64,000 nt of DNA, taken from Cryptomeria japonica (lineage: Eukaryota > Streptophyta > Pinopsida > Cupressales > Cupressaceae). Numbering within the stretch: the stretch's first letter is position 1; the number at the start of each line of letters is the position of its first letter. A model generated the notes under the pieces. It was not told the origin of the DNA. It did not search any database and saw nothing but the letters and a program-made list of their open reading frames with translations. This document shows, piece by piece, positions 1 to 12,106 of this stretch. The DNA is taken from contig NC_081409.1 in assembly GCF_030272615.1 (NCBI RefSeq), positions 527,430,291-527,494,290 on the forward strand. The letters run 5' to 3'. The position numbers were made by a program, and so were the translations under genes.

Positions 1-3000
1 GATTGTGATTGATGTCAACAGTTGAGATGTTGTGGTCTCAAGTAGGCAAAGTTGAGCAATGATGAGTGCTCCAAATTGGAGATAAGATTGGACAGAGATG
101 TTTGGATGATGCATGTCCCAAAGGTAGATCAGATTGGCTGCAATGGTGTTGATGAAGAGCAGATTAGTTCAGGTTGGTAGAGTCGATCTGGTTAAGTATG
201 CAAGCAGAGATGAGTTGCAAAAGAGGTGTGTGGGTTCAGGTTTGGCATTATTGCTAGGAGCTTGTTCATGTTGATCTCATAGGGTGATTGTCGCCACTCT
301 TTGTATGCCTATGTTTATTGCTCAGAGATTTCACTTCGGCAAGACGCCTTGACTTCTTTGTAGATCCATCGAGTTTTGTTGATCAAGCTTTAGAAGAGTG
401 TTGTTGAAAATCCACAGTGTTGAAGCATTTCGGTCTAAGATCTTTCGTGTCTCCGCGACACCCTTGCTGTTCGGTGTGACTTCGTCTTTCGGTGAGACCT
501 CTTTCAGGCTGAGTAGATCCTCACGGTTATATTGACATCCCCGTTTCGGTGAGACTTTCGATGTGTCTTGTCTGTCAACTTGCAGTTCGCTGTGATTTTC
601 TCTTTCGGCGAGACTCCTTTTGGGCTTTTTCAGATTTTTTGTGTCATACCGATGTCCCATTTTGGTGTGACATTCAACCGGTCATGCCGATATGGTGTCT
701 TGTTCGGTGTGACTCTGCATTTCGATGAGACCTCTGTCTGCCTTTGCAGTCACACAATGTTATGCCGATATGATCCTTTTCATTGTGATGCATTAGGTGT
801 CTTGCTGACGATATGTCTCTTTCGATATGACCTTGCTTTATCGGCTAATCACTCTCTGTTGGAAATGTTGCCACTAGTTTTTTGTTGTTCCATGAGTCTC
901 GTTCCACCCGATCTCCGATCTCCGATAGTGGACCCCACTTCGCTGAGACATTTGACCTGTCTTGCCGATATTGTTCCTTTGTCGATGTGACCTTGCATGC
1001 CGAGTTCGTTGTGACCATTGAAGTGTCTCACCGACATGATTCTTTTTGTTGTGATCTGCAAGGTGTCTTGCAGATAAAGTTGCTTTTTCGATATGACTTG
1101 GTGTTTCAGCAAAACATTCTTTGCTTCATGTTGCCCTTTGGTGGTGTAGTGATAGGCTTCTTTTTGTTGTGACTTGAGATGTGTCTTGCCAACAAAGTTT
1201 CTTTTTGGTGTGACTTAGTTTTTCGGGGGAACTCAATTTGCCTTTTGTCAGGCCTTTAGTGCTATACCAATATGAATCTTTTCGCTGTGATTCATAAGCG
1301 TGTCTTGCCGATATAGTTTTCTTTTATATGTGACTTAGTACTTCAGTGAGACCTATTTCAACGTAACATCTGATGTGTCTCATCGACATGGCAATTCGGT
1401 AAGACTTTGCCTTTCGACAAAACCCAAATTGCTTCTTGCCGGCCCTTTGGGACTATAGCAACATGAGCCTTGTTCATTGTGATGGATGCAAAGTCTTGGC
1501 GAAATACCGCCAACAACAAGGTTTGATCAAACGACGCCCCGCCATCTCACAACTAGGAAGACTAGAGAAGGAAGTCTCTGTGGGGGTCATACTCACAGTG
1601 AAGAGCCAATATCTCACTAGCCCGTAGGAAGGAAATCTGATGTAAGATGATTTCGCGGGGAAAGTAAAATGGAAGTGTGAATTGTCCAGTCATCCCGCAG
1701 GTATATTTTTGCGATGCAGAGAACACGATGGATGTTCATCCAATGTTGACTTAGATGATACTCCACGTGGATGGTTGACTGAGGTTGACCCAATGGCACA
1801 AAGAGAGATGCTGAGGACATGGAGCATAGGGGACGAATCAATTTCCATCTGGATGAAAGGAGAGGTACTACAGACAGAGATTGCATACTTGGACACACCA
1901 AATGTGGTAGTTTGCAGTCCAATCTGAAATGATCGTAGGTAGAGATGAGAGATGAATGCATTTAATGGAGAACAAGTTGCAGATTGCGAAGTGGCTCCAA
2001 AAAGATCTGAAGATCTTCTGTCAATGAGATATCATAGCCATGGGAATATCAGAAAATCTCCAGTCGACAGGACATCAAGTCACAGGGCAGGTGAAGATTA
2101 CTAATTGTAGTAATTTGAACGCAGAGACCAATTTAAAATCAGAAGAAGATGCAATTAATGATGGCGGCTAAGTAGGCTATAGGACAAATTTCTTCGAAGC
2201 TCGAGAAGTACATTTGAATTTTCTCTTAGAGGGAAATTCTGTAACGTATAGAGATGACTACTAGTGTAGTAAGGAGGCAAGTTGATGGTATGAGTGGAGG
2301 TGTGGGTGGAGAGAAGAGTTAGTGTGTGTGAAGCGGGGTAGAGTAGAAACAAGTAGAGTAGAGGAGAAGGTTTTGAACCCAAGTGCAGGATAGAAAAGAG
2401 GAGAATATCCGAAGGCACAAAGGAGTGATAGCTACTCAGAGAGTGCATTAAACACAACAGGTAATTCACACCAAGTGAAGCAGAGACAAAGGAGAGAATA
2501 CTAAGGTTTCATACTAGTGAGCCGAGAGTAGAGTGCAAATAGAGAAGAGCACAGAGGTGAAGAGTAGAGATTAGAGATCAGAGAGTAAAGAGTAGAGGCA
2601 AAAAACCCAGAAGGTTATCCATACTGAGTGGGGTAGAGAAAGTGAATTGAACTGAGAACAAAGATCAAAAGACCTTGTGCAAAGAAAAGGCAAAGAGCAG
2701 GGGTTGATAGCAGAGATTGGAGTGCAAAGGGCGAAGCTTGTGAGTAGAATAGAGCAGAATCATTCTCAGGCGTAGATAATGCAGTGAGTTGCAAAACCTC
2801 ATTTGCAACAAGGTACTCAACTTGTAGCTATATTTTCTCTTTTTTGTAATCATCTGAGTGGGTTCTTAGATCAGGGTTGGTGCTCCTTTGGGTTGGTGCC
2901 CATAAATAGTATAATCAAACTTTTCTTTGTGAGGCTAGATTAGAGCAGTAGTCTCTAGCAGCATTTCTCACTAAGGTTTTTCCCCACCGTGGGTTTTCCT

Positions 3001-3181
3001 TGTAGATCTTGTGTTATGAGTTTGCCCTATGTGTGTGTGTGCAATTATGGTTAATATCTCTGCTCATAGTTTCCTAATTTATGTTATTAAAGCTTAGATC
3101 ATTTAGAAAGTTCAAGTTTTTGATTACCACTGATTCACCTCCCCCCCCACCCCCTCTCAGTGGTCCATTTGTGTTCCTTCA
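1..3181 (+). mobile_element. Giant Sirevirus-like LTR, left end just outside the window
   Basis: The window opens with a GTGATTGATGTCAAC-like stretch, which resembles the start of the Copia LTRs at 46605 and 33023 (TGTTGG followed by a GTCATTGATGTC motif). The block ends at 2980-3181 in the usual 3' LTR signature: a TTTTTCCCCACCGTGGGTTTTCC segment shorter variants of which recur at 47318 and 63468, then a C-rich run, CTCTCAGTGG, and a terminal TTCA. No primer-binding site follows 3181, so this is a solo LTR or a 3' LTR. At about 3.2 kb it is much longer than the other Copia LTRs here. No coding region was recognised. The left boundary and the TSD cannot be checked. Confidence 0.5.
330..1470. 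repeat. Degenerate ~120-bp tandem repeat inside the LTR
   Basis: Variants of TTTCGGTGAGAC, GGTGTGAC and GTGTCTTGCCGATAT recur through this stretch. The GTGTCTTGC-type word appears near 695, 807, 957, 1060, 1181 and 1302, giving a spacing of roughly 100-150 bases and close to 121 in the last copies. The copies are diverged. Short open frames across it are by-products of the repeat and are not called as genes. Confidence 0.6.
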
Positions 3182-4240
3182 AAGTTAACTGAATATTTGC
3201 CTTTGTAATCAGAGATTTGAATATAAAGTATAAACAACAAAAACAATTTTCTACAATTCATAAGTTAAACTCTATTTTGTTTGCTCTCTATATCTCTATG
3301 ATATGGAAATGGCCTTAAATTTTTTAAAAAAAGTAGTTTTTGTCTCTTTTTCTACAACTTTTTTATGTTTTTTTAAAATCCGATTTTTACAAAAAATCTT
3401 ACACTTTTGGTTTGCTGATTTTTCCCCAAACAATTTCCTTCTATGGCAGTTTGACTTCCCATGTATAGAAGTCTCTCCCTTCAAACCTCTAAATGACATC
3501 TGTCTTCTTCATGGGAGTGTACTTCCCTCCACTCACAAAGAGTGTTGGGTACCACGGATAGTGCACTCATTGATAGGAAAAAATGAAAAAAGATAGCTTC
3601 GACTTCAGATGAGAAGAAGGGAAATCCTTTTATATTTCTTGGAATACAATTTTCAATAGGCTGGCAAAATTTCATAAGAAATTGCTTCCTAAGATAATGA
3701 GACATGGAATTACTTTGGTCTCTTTAGGTTAATTTAAAAATCTTTCTAAAGTTCACTTTATAAACTTTATATTTCTGACCATAAATTTTAAATAAAAAAC
3801 AAAACTACTAGAAATATTATATAGATAATGAAGTTAGTAAAAGTTTCAAACTTTTATATGAACTATTAGAAACACATGGTGTTGCACAGGCTGCTATTGT
3901 ATGCTATGTGCTGCTGCTGCATGCCTTATCTATCTTCTGTATGGCTGTGTTTCTTCTCCTGCAGCCCCGTTTACTGAATAGTTTTCCTTTCAACAGATTG
4001 TACCACAAAATCACATCTTTCTCTTTCTCATGTACTTTTCAGAACCATATATACATACTGCTCAACACACCTTGCAGTAAATTTCTCACAGCTGCACATT
4101 CACATGCATCCGATTTATGTCTATTTTTGGATCACTTCACTCCTCTAAACTCCATACTAACATATATAATTTCACAGATCTTGTCTTCCCCTTTGCAAAA
4201 CATAAAATTTCACTTAAAATGGAGTTATGAGTCAAACTAC
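3182..4240. other. Intergenic, no gene seen
   Basis: AT-rich sequence with several homopolymer-like runs near 3310-3380. No conserved protein, repeat structure or RNA gene was recognised. It is the left flank of the solo LTR that starts at 4246. Confidence 0.5.
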
Positions 4241-5308
4241 ACACCTGTTGTGACGTATTCACACATCGCCCCATTGCAAATGGGGACCCCTACTTTTTTG
4301 CTTTCTGGGGTTTGCTTTCTAGGTGTTTAGGGTTCGTCTGTTAGCCTTTGCATTTTGAGTGTCGCCAGGGGATCAATAGGATGGTAGGCTTTGCTTGAGC
4401 CAGGAGAGTCAGTAGGTGCCTGTTGACGTGTATTTTGTACACTATCAAACACAGAATAAAATACCCAAGGGTACCTTATCCTCTCTTGAATAAAGCCTCT
4501 GATTGCTGAAGATATCGCGGAAAAGGATCAATCAGGATGACTCCAAGGTTCTTGTATGTAGGGTCTCTACGTGTGGATAAGCTCTTTGTGGTATGATGTG
4601 ATTTGCTGGAATCACAAGGGGACTTACATTTGATGATTGAACGTCTGATCTGCTTTGAATATTGCTGGAACACAGGCTCTTGCTAGCTTTGATTTGAAAA
4701 AAGGAAAAAAGACGAGGGCGAGGAAAGGATCTAATTCTAACACTAAGAATGTAAGAGCAATGAATGATCTTTGATGAAATTCTAACTAAGTCTTGTTTTG
4801 ACATCGCTGGAACATCTCCACAAGGTTAGTGCGATCTTCAAAGGAAAGCTTTATGATGTTCAAATCATCACTGCAGGCATAGACACCATCACGCTGATGC
4901 ATATCAATGAAGAAGCGATAATTGAAGTTAGGCTTAAGCTGAACGATTCCAGTTGACTACGCAAGGCAAGTTTGCAATCAACAAACTGCTAGTAGTATGG
5001 ATATACGAATTTCACCATCAATCAAGCACATTTCTTCCACTCATCTAATAACATGAAATCAAATATGAGAAGTATAAAGACCATGCAAATTGTCGAATCG
5101 ACCCATAAATTTCACCATTTCTTCAATGAAGTTACAAGTCTTTTACAACAACATCTTGGCAACAATCTTTGCCTTCTCTCTCTACTCTATTCTAATTGCT
5201 ATTCTAATCACCTTCTAACTACTCTCTATTCACTAACTCCTTTCTAACTACTTTCAACTCTCTCTAACTATTCTAACTAATTGCCTTTACAAAATGAAAT
5301 GCCAGGGC

Positions 5309-5315
5309 TTATATA
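5309..5315 (-). promoter_or_regulatory. Putative LTR TATA box (nested copy)
   Basis: TATATAA on the minus strand, at the position equivalent to the TATA of the surrounding LTR at 12100. Conservation between two diverged copies supports a promoter role. Confidence 0.45.
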
Positions 5316-6755
5316 GTGCCCTCAATACAATTCGACGGCTTAGATCAATTCGAGATCAATGGCCAAGATTCAACAATGAAAACCCTAATTAGGGTTTGTT
5401 ACAACCATTACATAACATTTAATGCCTGACCAATGATAAAATTGTATTGCTTGGACACATGTCCTCTCTAGAAAATTCCACCAATGGATAGCTGGGGTAG
5501 GTACATCGGAGTTTGTGCCACCTTCCATGAGTTAAGTACATTGAATCTGGACATGCTGAGGTGGACCACACTGATTGGAGAAGTGATGACTAGGATGCCA
5601 CCTCGTCTGACACTTGTAACTTGGTAGATATTCAACTTGATGTTGTTGAGAAGCTAGCTTTAATTAATTCATCTGGAACTATCTGCTTCTTCAACGAACC
5701 CTTGTTCTAACTTCTTGTGTCCTTGATGTGCAGGATGATTGATGTACCTCGCCTTGGAATATTGGATTGGAGAAGTCGCCCTTGATGACGTTAGTCCAAA
5801 GAAGGTCGTCCTTGTCGATGCTAGGCTGGAGGAGGTCGCCCTTGTCCTGGCTTGATCGTCTTGGAGGAGACCATCCTTGATCTGGCTTGATTTTCCAACT
5901 TTGGGATCTCCATTTGATGCCTACACAACATTTCAAAATTAGTAATATATCTTGAAATCTAAAAATTAAACTTTAAAAGGAACTTTCAAGATTTTAATTA
6001 GGAAATTTCATGATAAATCTTGAGTTATCATTTCCTAATTAAACATGTAATACTTAGATTTTTCCAAAAAATGTCTAAAAAAATCAAACCTTGAATAAGG
6101 GTGTCAAGATGATTTCTCCATACCTCCTCTTGAGTTTTAAACTCTAAGAAATGATGTAAAAATAGATGAATTTTGCTAGGCAAAGTGTAGATCAAAGCTC
6201 TCCCTTGGATAAAATGCACCTCCTTTAGCTTGGAAAAGAACTCCACCTTCCTCTTCAAAAATCTGGAAATTCGCCTTCAAATGTCTTCAAAAATCTGGAA
6301 ATTATCCTCCAAACTAGCAAGAAATACGCCTCTCCAATAGCCTTCAAGATGAATTTCGCCCTCCTCAAATTGCTCTTCAAGTTCGCATGAGAGATAATGC
6401 AAGAATGATTTGAATTTGCTAAAGAACCTCTCCCATTATATAGAGCACTTACCTTCTACTTACCCATGAGGCCGACCTAGCAAATAAAGGTGAAATAATA
6501 AATAAAACCTTAAAAGGAGTAAGCCGACTTGCCAAAGGCAAAATAATGCCTTGTGCGCTCCACATTTAATTTTTTATTTCACAAAAAATTAATTTTAAAT
6601 GCCTTTATAATAGAAATTCGATTTTTTTTGAGGCCCAAAATTAATTTATTAAATGCCAATTTAATTAATTTTTTCAAATATTTCGAAGTTGATGATTTTG
6701 GCATCTAGTGCGATTTGCTAAAATAAGGCAAAAAATAATGAATTTTGATAACTTC

Positions 6756-7900
6756 GCTCTGGTCCCTTGGAGAGGGACAGGAGCGCCTTTTCACTTTTGT
6801 CCTCAATCCTTCATTTTTTACGTTCAAAACCTCGTTCCTGACGTTCAAAATGGCATTTTATCTAGAACTTTAAGTTCAATTCATGTGATCTTTGGAAGGA
6901 GTGTGCCTTAGAACATTTTCGCCCTGGTCCCTTGGTGAGGGACAGGAGCGATTTTGCAATTATAAGCTCACTTGTGCTTTGCTAGTCTTCGAAATTATCT
7001 CCAATGGATGAATCTTGCCCTCTTTCATTCATTTCAATCACGCAACTTGCCTTGCCTTTGCAAGAAGTTTGTATTTTTAGAAAAGAGGGACGGTCCTTCA
7101 GTGAGGGACGGGAGCACTTTTGGAAAAGTGGGACGGTCCTTCAGTGAGGGACAGGAGCACTTTTGACATCTTGGCGTACCCTTTTGTTCTTTAAATCTCT
7201 CAATTGCGTCCAAGGCATAAAACATCCTTCGTCCTTCCCATCCAAGTCAAGTTTTGCCATAAAATATCAAACAAATAGGAGAAACTTGAAAAAGTGGCAC
7301 GGTCCTTCAGTGAGGGACGGGAGCACTTTTTGTCATTTGGGTTGATTTACTCCTTTGTAGACTGCTTAAATTATATTCAATGGACAAAACATGCCCTCCT
7401 TGATCTCTTCCAATCATAAAATTGTCTTGATCCTGCAAGAACAGTGCAAATTTGAAAATCAAGCTCCGGTCCTTCAGTGAGGGACAGGAGCGATTTTTGT
7501 CCTCAAGGCCAAATCACTACAATTTTCATCTCAAATTTCCTTTGCTAGGGAAGATTTCACCTTACTTCATGCTATGAATAAAAGTTAATGTCCAAAAAAG
7601 GTCTAAAATTGTGCATATAAAGAAAAGCGCTCTGGTCCTTCAGTGAGGGACAGGAGCGAATTTGACCTTCTAGGCAAAAAACTTCATCATTTCATTGTCA
7701 AGTCTGGATGCTCTATCATGCTCATTTCGTCCTTCATTGTGTCTTTGATGTTTCAATTTGACCAAACAAGGTCAGGAATGACTCAAATAAGCCTTTTCGC
7801 CCTGGACCCTTGGTGAAGGACAGGAGCGTTTTGCCTTGGTCCCTTGGAGAGGGATAGGAGCGAATTTCGCTCTGGATCCTCAGTGAAGGACAGGAGCGAA
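6756..7900. repeat. Hairpin-motif array, about 10 units, nested LTR
   Basis: Units read CGCTCTGGTCC, then CTTCAGTGAGGGAC or CTTGGAGAGGGAC, then AGGAGCG, so GGTCC pairs with GGGAC and CGCTC with GAGCG. Copies lie near 6757, 6918, 7094, 7130, 7300, 7465, 7630, 7799, 7832 and 7866; most are about 165-175 bases apart and the last ones are packed together. It is the counterpart of the longer array at 8706-11535. Confidence 0.75.
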
Positions 7901-8458
7901 ATTTGACTTTTCGAACTCTCTATCAGGATAATTTTTATGGAATATCACTTATACTTTAAGTTATATTCCATATATACTTTCAGGATGTTTGAGAGTGGTT
8001 TCAGACCTCCAGGAGTTATATTGCAAAATCTAGTTTTTTGAGGTTTTTCAGTTTCCAGACTTAGTCAAATTTCAGGATCAGGACATTCCAGACTTAGCCA
8101 AATTTCAGGATCAAGACTTTCAGACCAGCAGGACCTGCTATCCTATTGATCTCCCCGACAGCACTCAAAATGCAAAGGCTAACTAACAAAACCCTAAAAG
8201 ACCTAAAAAAAAAAAAAAAACCCTAAAAAGCAAAAAAAAACAAAAAACAGGGGTCCCCATGTGTAATGGGGCGATGTGTGAGAACGTCACAACAGTGCCC
8301 CAGAATTAGGGTTTCTTTGAGAGTCTTCTTTAGGGCCTGGTTTTGCTCTTGTTGCTAATTGTGTCTTGCTTTGTGAGTGGGTATCATCCTTGAAGGTCTG
8401 AGTTAGGTCGAGTTGGTGAGTGATGAAGTCTGGAATGTCATCCTGATCTTCAAATGCC

Positions 8459-8550
8459 CTGAAATTTGGCTAAGTCTGGAATGCCCTGATCCTGAAATTT
8501 GGCTAAGTCTGGAATGTCCTGATCCTGAAATTTGACTAAGTCTGGAAAAC
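8459..8550. repeat. Three copies of a 33-bp tandem repeat
   Basis: GAAATTTGGCTAAGTCTGG recurs at 8461, 8494 and (as GACTAAG) 8527, exactly 33 bases apart. A reverse-complement version with fewer units lies at 8060-8110 in the nested LTR. Confidence 0.75.
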
Positions 8551-8705
8551 TGAAGGATCCTCCAAAAACTACATTTTGCAATATAACTCCTGGAGGTCCG
8601 AAACCACTCTCAAACATCCTAAAAGTATATATGGAATATAACTTAAAGTATACTTAAATGTTATATTCCATAAAATGATCCTGACGGAGAGTTCAAAAAG
8701 TCAAA

Positions 8706-11535
8706 TTTCGCTCCTGACCCTTCCAAAGGGTCCAAAGCGAATTTCGCTCCTGACCCTTCCAAAGGGTCCAGAGCGAAATTCTCCATAAGACATTCTACTT
8801 TGACCAAAACCTAGAACTAATGCATTCCTAGGCTTGAACGAAGGCAAAAGCACTTGTTTGAATGAAGAAATGCGAAAAAAATAAAGTCAGGATCATGGCC
8901 TAAGGTGAATTTCGCTCCTGACCCTTCCGAAGGGTCCAGAGCAAAATTCATATTTCCTCTATTTTTCTCCTTAGCTTGACCAAGTTTGTAGACTTTTGAG
9001 GCATAATTGAGAAGGTTTGATGCAACTTTGCCTTGGAGAGGAGATTTTAGACCTTGGGATGATGGATTCTAGCCTGGGAGAGGAATTTTGCTCCTGACCC
9101 TTCCAAAGGGTCCAGAGCGAAAATCCTTATAACACTCATTTTCCTTCCTTGTTTTGGCTAGGCGTTGGCTTGATGGGAGATGAATGGGTATGTTTTTGCC
9201 TTGAGAGGGAGTTTGATTGATTTTGAAGAACAAGATTTTGGCCTAAAGGAGAATTTCACTCCTGACCCTTAAGGGTCCAGAGCGAAATTCATCATAAACC
9301 TTGTTTCTTGACTTGAATGGATTAGAAACCTTGCTCCTAATGTGGATGATGATCTAATTTTGCCTTGTGAAATGGTTTGAAGCTTGAAAAATGAGTAATT
9401 TAGCCAGGAATGAGATTTTCGCTCCTGACCCTTCCAAAGGGTCCAGAGCGAAAATCTTCCCAAAACACATTTCATCTTAAGTTTGGCTAATTTTTGAGTT
9501 GCAAGGTACCTTGGAAGGAAGCTTGGACATTCTTATTGCCTTTGAAAGGTTTGAAAGCATTGAAAATGAAGGATTTTGGACCAAAAATGAAAATTTCGGT
9601 CCTGACCCTTCCAAAGGGTCCAGAGCGAAATTCCTAAAAGCTCTTACTTTTGCAATAAAGGAAATCAAGTTTTGATTTGTTATGGCATGGATGGAAGGAA
9701 AATGACTTGCTTTTGCCTCTTGAGGTCGTTTTGGAAAGTAGAAATGAAGAATCTAGCCCAAGTTAAGATTTTCGTTCCTGACCCTTCCAAAGGGTCCAGA
9801 GCGAAAATCTCTCTAAGAGGCATTTCTTTCCTTGTTTAGCCAAATCTTGATGACCAAGACATGATGAGAAGAAGAATGAGCATGATTTAGCCTTTGAGAA
9901 TGTTTGGAAGTTATGAAAATGAAGGATTCTAGCCAGGAAAGTGAATTTCGCTCCTGACCCTTCCAAAGGGTCCAGAGCGAAATTCCTTATTAGCCTACTT
10001 TTTTGACCTTTCTTGGACATGAAACCTTGTTCCTAGGGCAATGAAAGATGAAATCCTACCTTGCAAAGAAGTTTCAAGTTGAAAAAATAATGATTTTTGG
10101 TCAAGAATGAAAATTTCGCTCTTGACCCTTCCAAAGGGTCCAGAGCGAATTTTCTCAAAATCTCTTTTGCTATCAAGTTTTTTGCTAGGTCAAGTGTGGG
10201 ATGAGGCAAAATCAAGAAGAGCATGCCCTTAAGAATGACTTTAAGTTGTTAAAGACCATGAATGATGAAGGAATTGAGCCTAGACAAGATTTTCGCTCTT
10301 GACCCTTCCAAAGGGTCTAGAGCAAAAATCCTTGAAAACATTGTTTTTTCAAAATTTTGGGCAAGGCCAAGCTAGGACAAGGGTGTGAGAAGGCATTTGG
10401 ATTGCCTTAGAATGAATTTTGGTTGCCAAGAATGCAAAATTGAAAGCATGAAAATTTCGCTCCTGACCCTTCCAAAGGGTCCAGAGCGAAATTTCTAAAA
10501 TTCCCCTTTTTCCTTGCAATTCAAGATAAGATTTTGGTTTTTATACCATGGGAAGGAGAAAGACAAGATGTTCTATGCCTTGGGAGTAATTTGAAGTTGG
10601 AAGGATGGCAAGATAGCCCTAAGACAAGATTTTCGCTCCTGACCCTTCCAAAGGGTCCAAAGCGAAAATCCTAAAACCTACCCATTCCTTTCAAATTTAT
10701 GCTAAGACAAGGCTTGATTAAGGTAATAAATGCCCTTGAGACTACCTTTGACTTGATGTTGGTTTCCAAAAGTGATGATTTTAGGCCAAAGGAGGATTTT
10801 CGCTCCTGACCCTTCCAGAGGGTCCAGGGCGAAAATCCTAAAATCTCCTATTCTGCCTTGCAAAATCAAATCAAGCTTGGGTTGGATGTGAGAGGAGAAG
10901 TGTTTTCTAGCTTTTTGAGGTGAATTCAGCTTGAAATGATGAAGGAATAAGCCTAAATTGAGAAATTCGCTCCTGACCCTTCCAGAGGGTCTAGGGCGAA
11001 ATTTCACCAAAACCACCTTTCTTCCAAATTTTGTGACAAGACAATTGCAAACTAAAGTGAATTGGGATAGAAGAAGTCTTTAGGAGTAACTTCAAGTTGC
11101 TAGGAAACATTGAAATTGAAGGAATTGAGCCAAATCAAGAATTTTGCTCCTGACCCTTCCAAAGGGTTCAGAGCGAAATTCATCCAAATCACCATTTCCC
11201 CTTTGTGTCAAGACAAGATTTTGATTCCTAAGGCATGAAAAGACTGGAGGGAGGTTATTTAAGCCTTGCAAGATGAATTGAGGTAAAGGAAGTGTAAAAT
11301 GAAGCCTAAAGAAGGAATTTCGCTCCTGACCCTTCCAAAGGGTCCAGGGCGAAATTCCCATTATCACCTAATTTGCCCATGTGAGAAACTAAAGGATGGA
11401 TCCCTAGACTTTGTTGGACTAAAGCAAGCATATGCTCACCTTCCGGAGGATTTTGAAGTCAAAAAAATGGAGTAATTGAGGCCTAACCAAGAAAATTCGC
11501 TCCTGACCCTTCCAAAGGGTTCAGGGTGAAATTCT
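8706..11535. repeat. Hairpin-motif array, 18 units, ~172-bp period
   Basis: Each unit carries TTCGCTC, GACCCTT, a two- or three-base loop, AAGGGTC and GAGCGAA, an imperfect palindrome of about 35 bases. Copies lie near 8706, 8742, 8909, 9083, 9250, 9418, 9595, 9770, 9945, 10115, 10290, 10457, 10629, 10798, 10966, 11142, 11320 and 11497. From the second copy on the mean spacing is about 172 bases. The palindrome is far better conserved than the spacer. Short minus-strand frames here only translate the repeated palindrome and are not genes. Confidence 0.9.
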
Positions 11536-11682
11536 TATGAAGCCTGTCCTTGGAAAGAATCTTAAGCAAACTTCATTTTGATATCTTCTTGTTGATGATT
11601 TAAGGTAGGAAATGCTATGTTGAAATGAATTTATTATGTGTCCTTAATCATCTCTTGATTTGTTTTGCAGAGAAAAGAAGTC

Positions 11683-11803
11683 CGGCATCAACAAGGACGA
11701 CCTTCTCCAGTTCGGCATCAACAAGGATGACCTTCTCCAGCCCAGCATCAACAAGGACGACCTTCTCCAGACCAACCTCATCAAGGATGACCTCTTCCAG
11801 TCC
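11683..11803. repeat. Four copies of a 30-bp tandem repeat
   Basis: The unit is GGCATCAACAAGGACGACC plus TTCTCCAGTTC-like sequence, repeated four times with a few substitutions. The reverse-complement counterpart in the nested LTR is at about 5750-5890. The 10-residue periodic peptide it would encode is probably incidental. Confidence 0.8.
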
Positions 11804-12099
11804 AACATTTGAAGGAAAGACAAGGTGGCATCCCAGTCATCACTCCTCCAGTCGGGTTGGTCCACTTCAGCATGTCCAGATTCAATGTACCTGACTCATC
11901 AAAGATGGCACTAACTTCGATGTACCTACCCCGACCATCCATTGGTCGAATATTCTAGAGAAGACATGTGTCCAAATAATGCAATTATTTCATTGGCCAG
12001 AGTTGAGTTGTTGTAACAAACCCTAATTAGGGTTTTCATTGTAAAATCTCGGCCATTGATCTTAAGTGGATCTGAGCCATTGAATTGTATTGAGGGCAC

Positions 12100-12106
12100 T
12101 ATATAA
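12100..12106 (+). promoter_or_regulatory. Putative LTR TATA box
   Basis: TATATAAG follows GAGGGCAC, about 850 bases from the LTR right end and 560 bases downstream of the hairpin array. It is conserved in the inverted copy at 5309. Confidence 0.5.

Larger units (their letters stand above)
4421..8294 (-). mobile_element. Solo LTR inserted in inverted orientation into its relative
   Basis: The plus strand begins TGTTGACGTG at 4421 and ends GTCACAACA at 8294, flanked by GTGCC at 4416-4420 and GTGCC at 8295-8299. It is a diverged, reverse-oriented relative of the LTR that surrounds it: 4421-5900 corresponds in reverse complement to about 11700-12951, and 8130-8294 corresponds to about 4246-4400. 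At 3874 bp it is shorter than its host, mainly because its hairpin array has fewer units. No internal region is present. Strand is inferred from the minus-strand TATATAA at 5309-5315. Confidence 0.85.

Noticed and set aside
3296-3705. Overlapping ORFs on both strands
   Set aside because: Low-complexity A/T runs; no conserved residues.
9269-11367. Series of minus-strand ORFs with the repeated peptide FALDPLEGSGAKF or SLWTLWKGQERK
   Set aside because: They only translate the hairpin repeat in different frames; lengths follow the repeat period and there is no start or domain.
8700-11540. Regular ~172-bp repeats considered as a CRISPR array or centromeric satellite
   Set aside because: Spacers are related to each other, the organism is a plant, and the array ends inside an LTR with TSDs.
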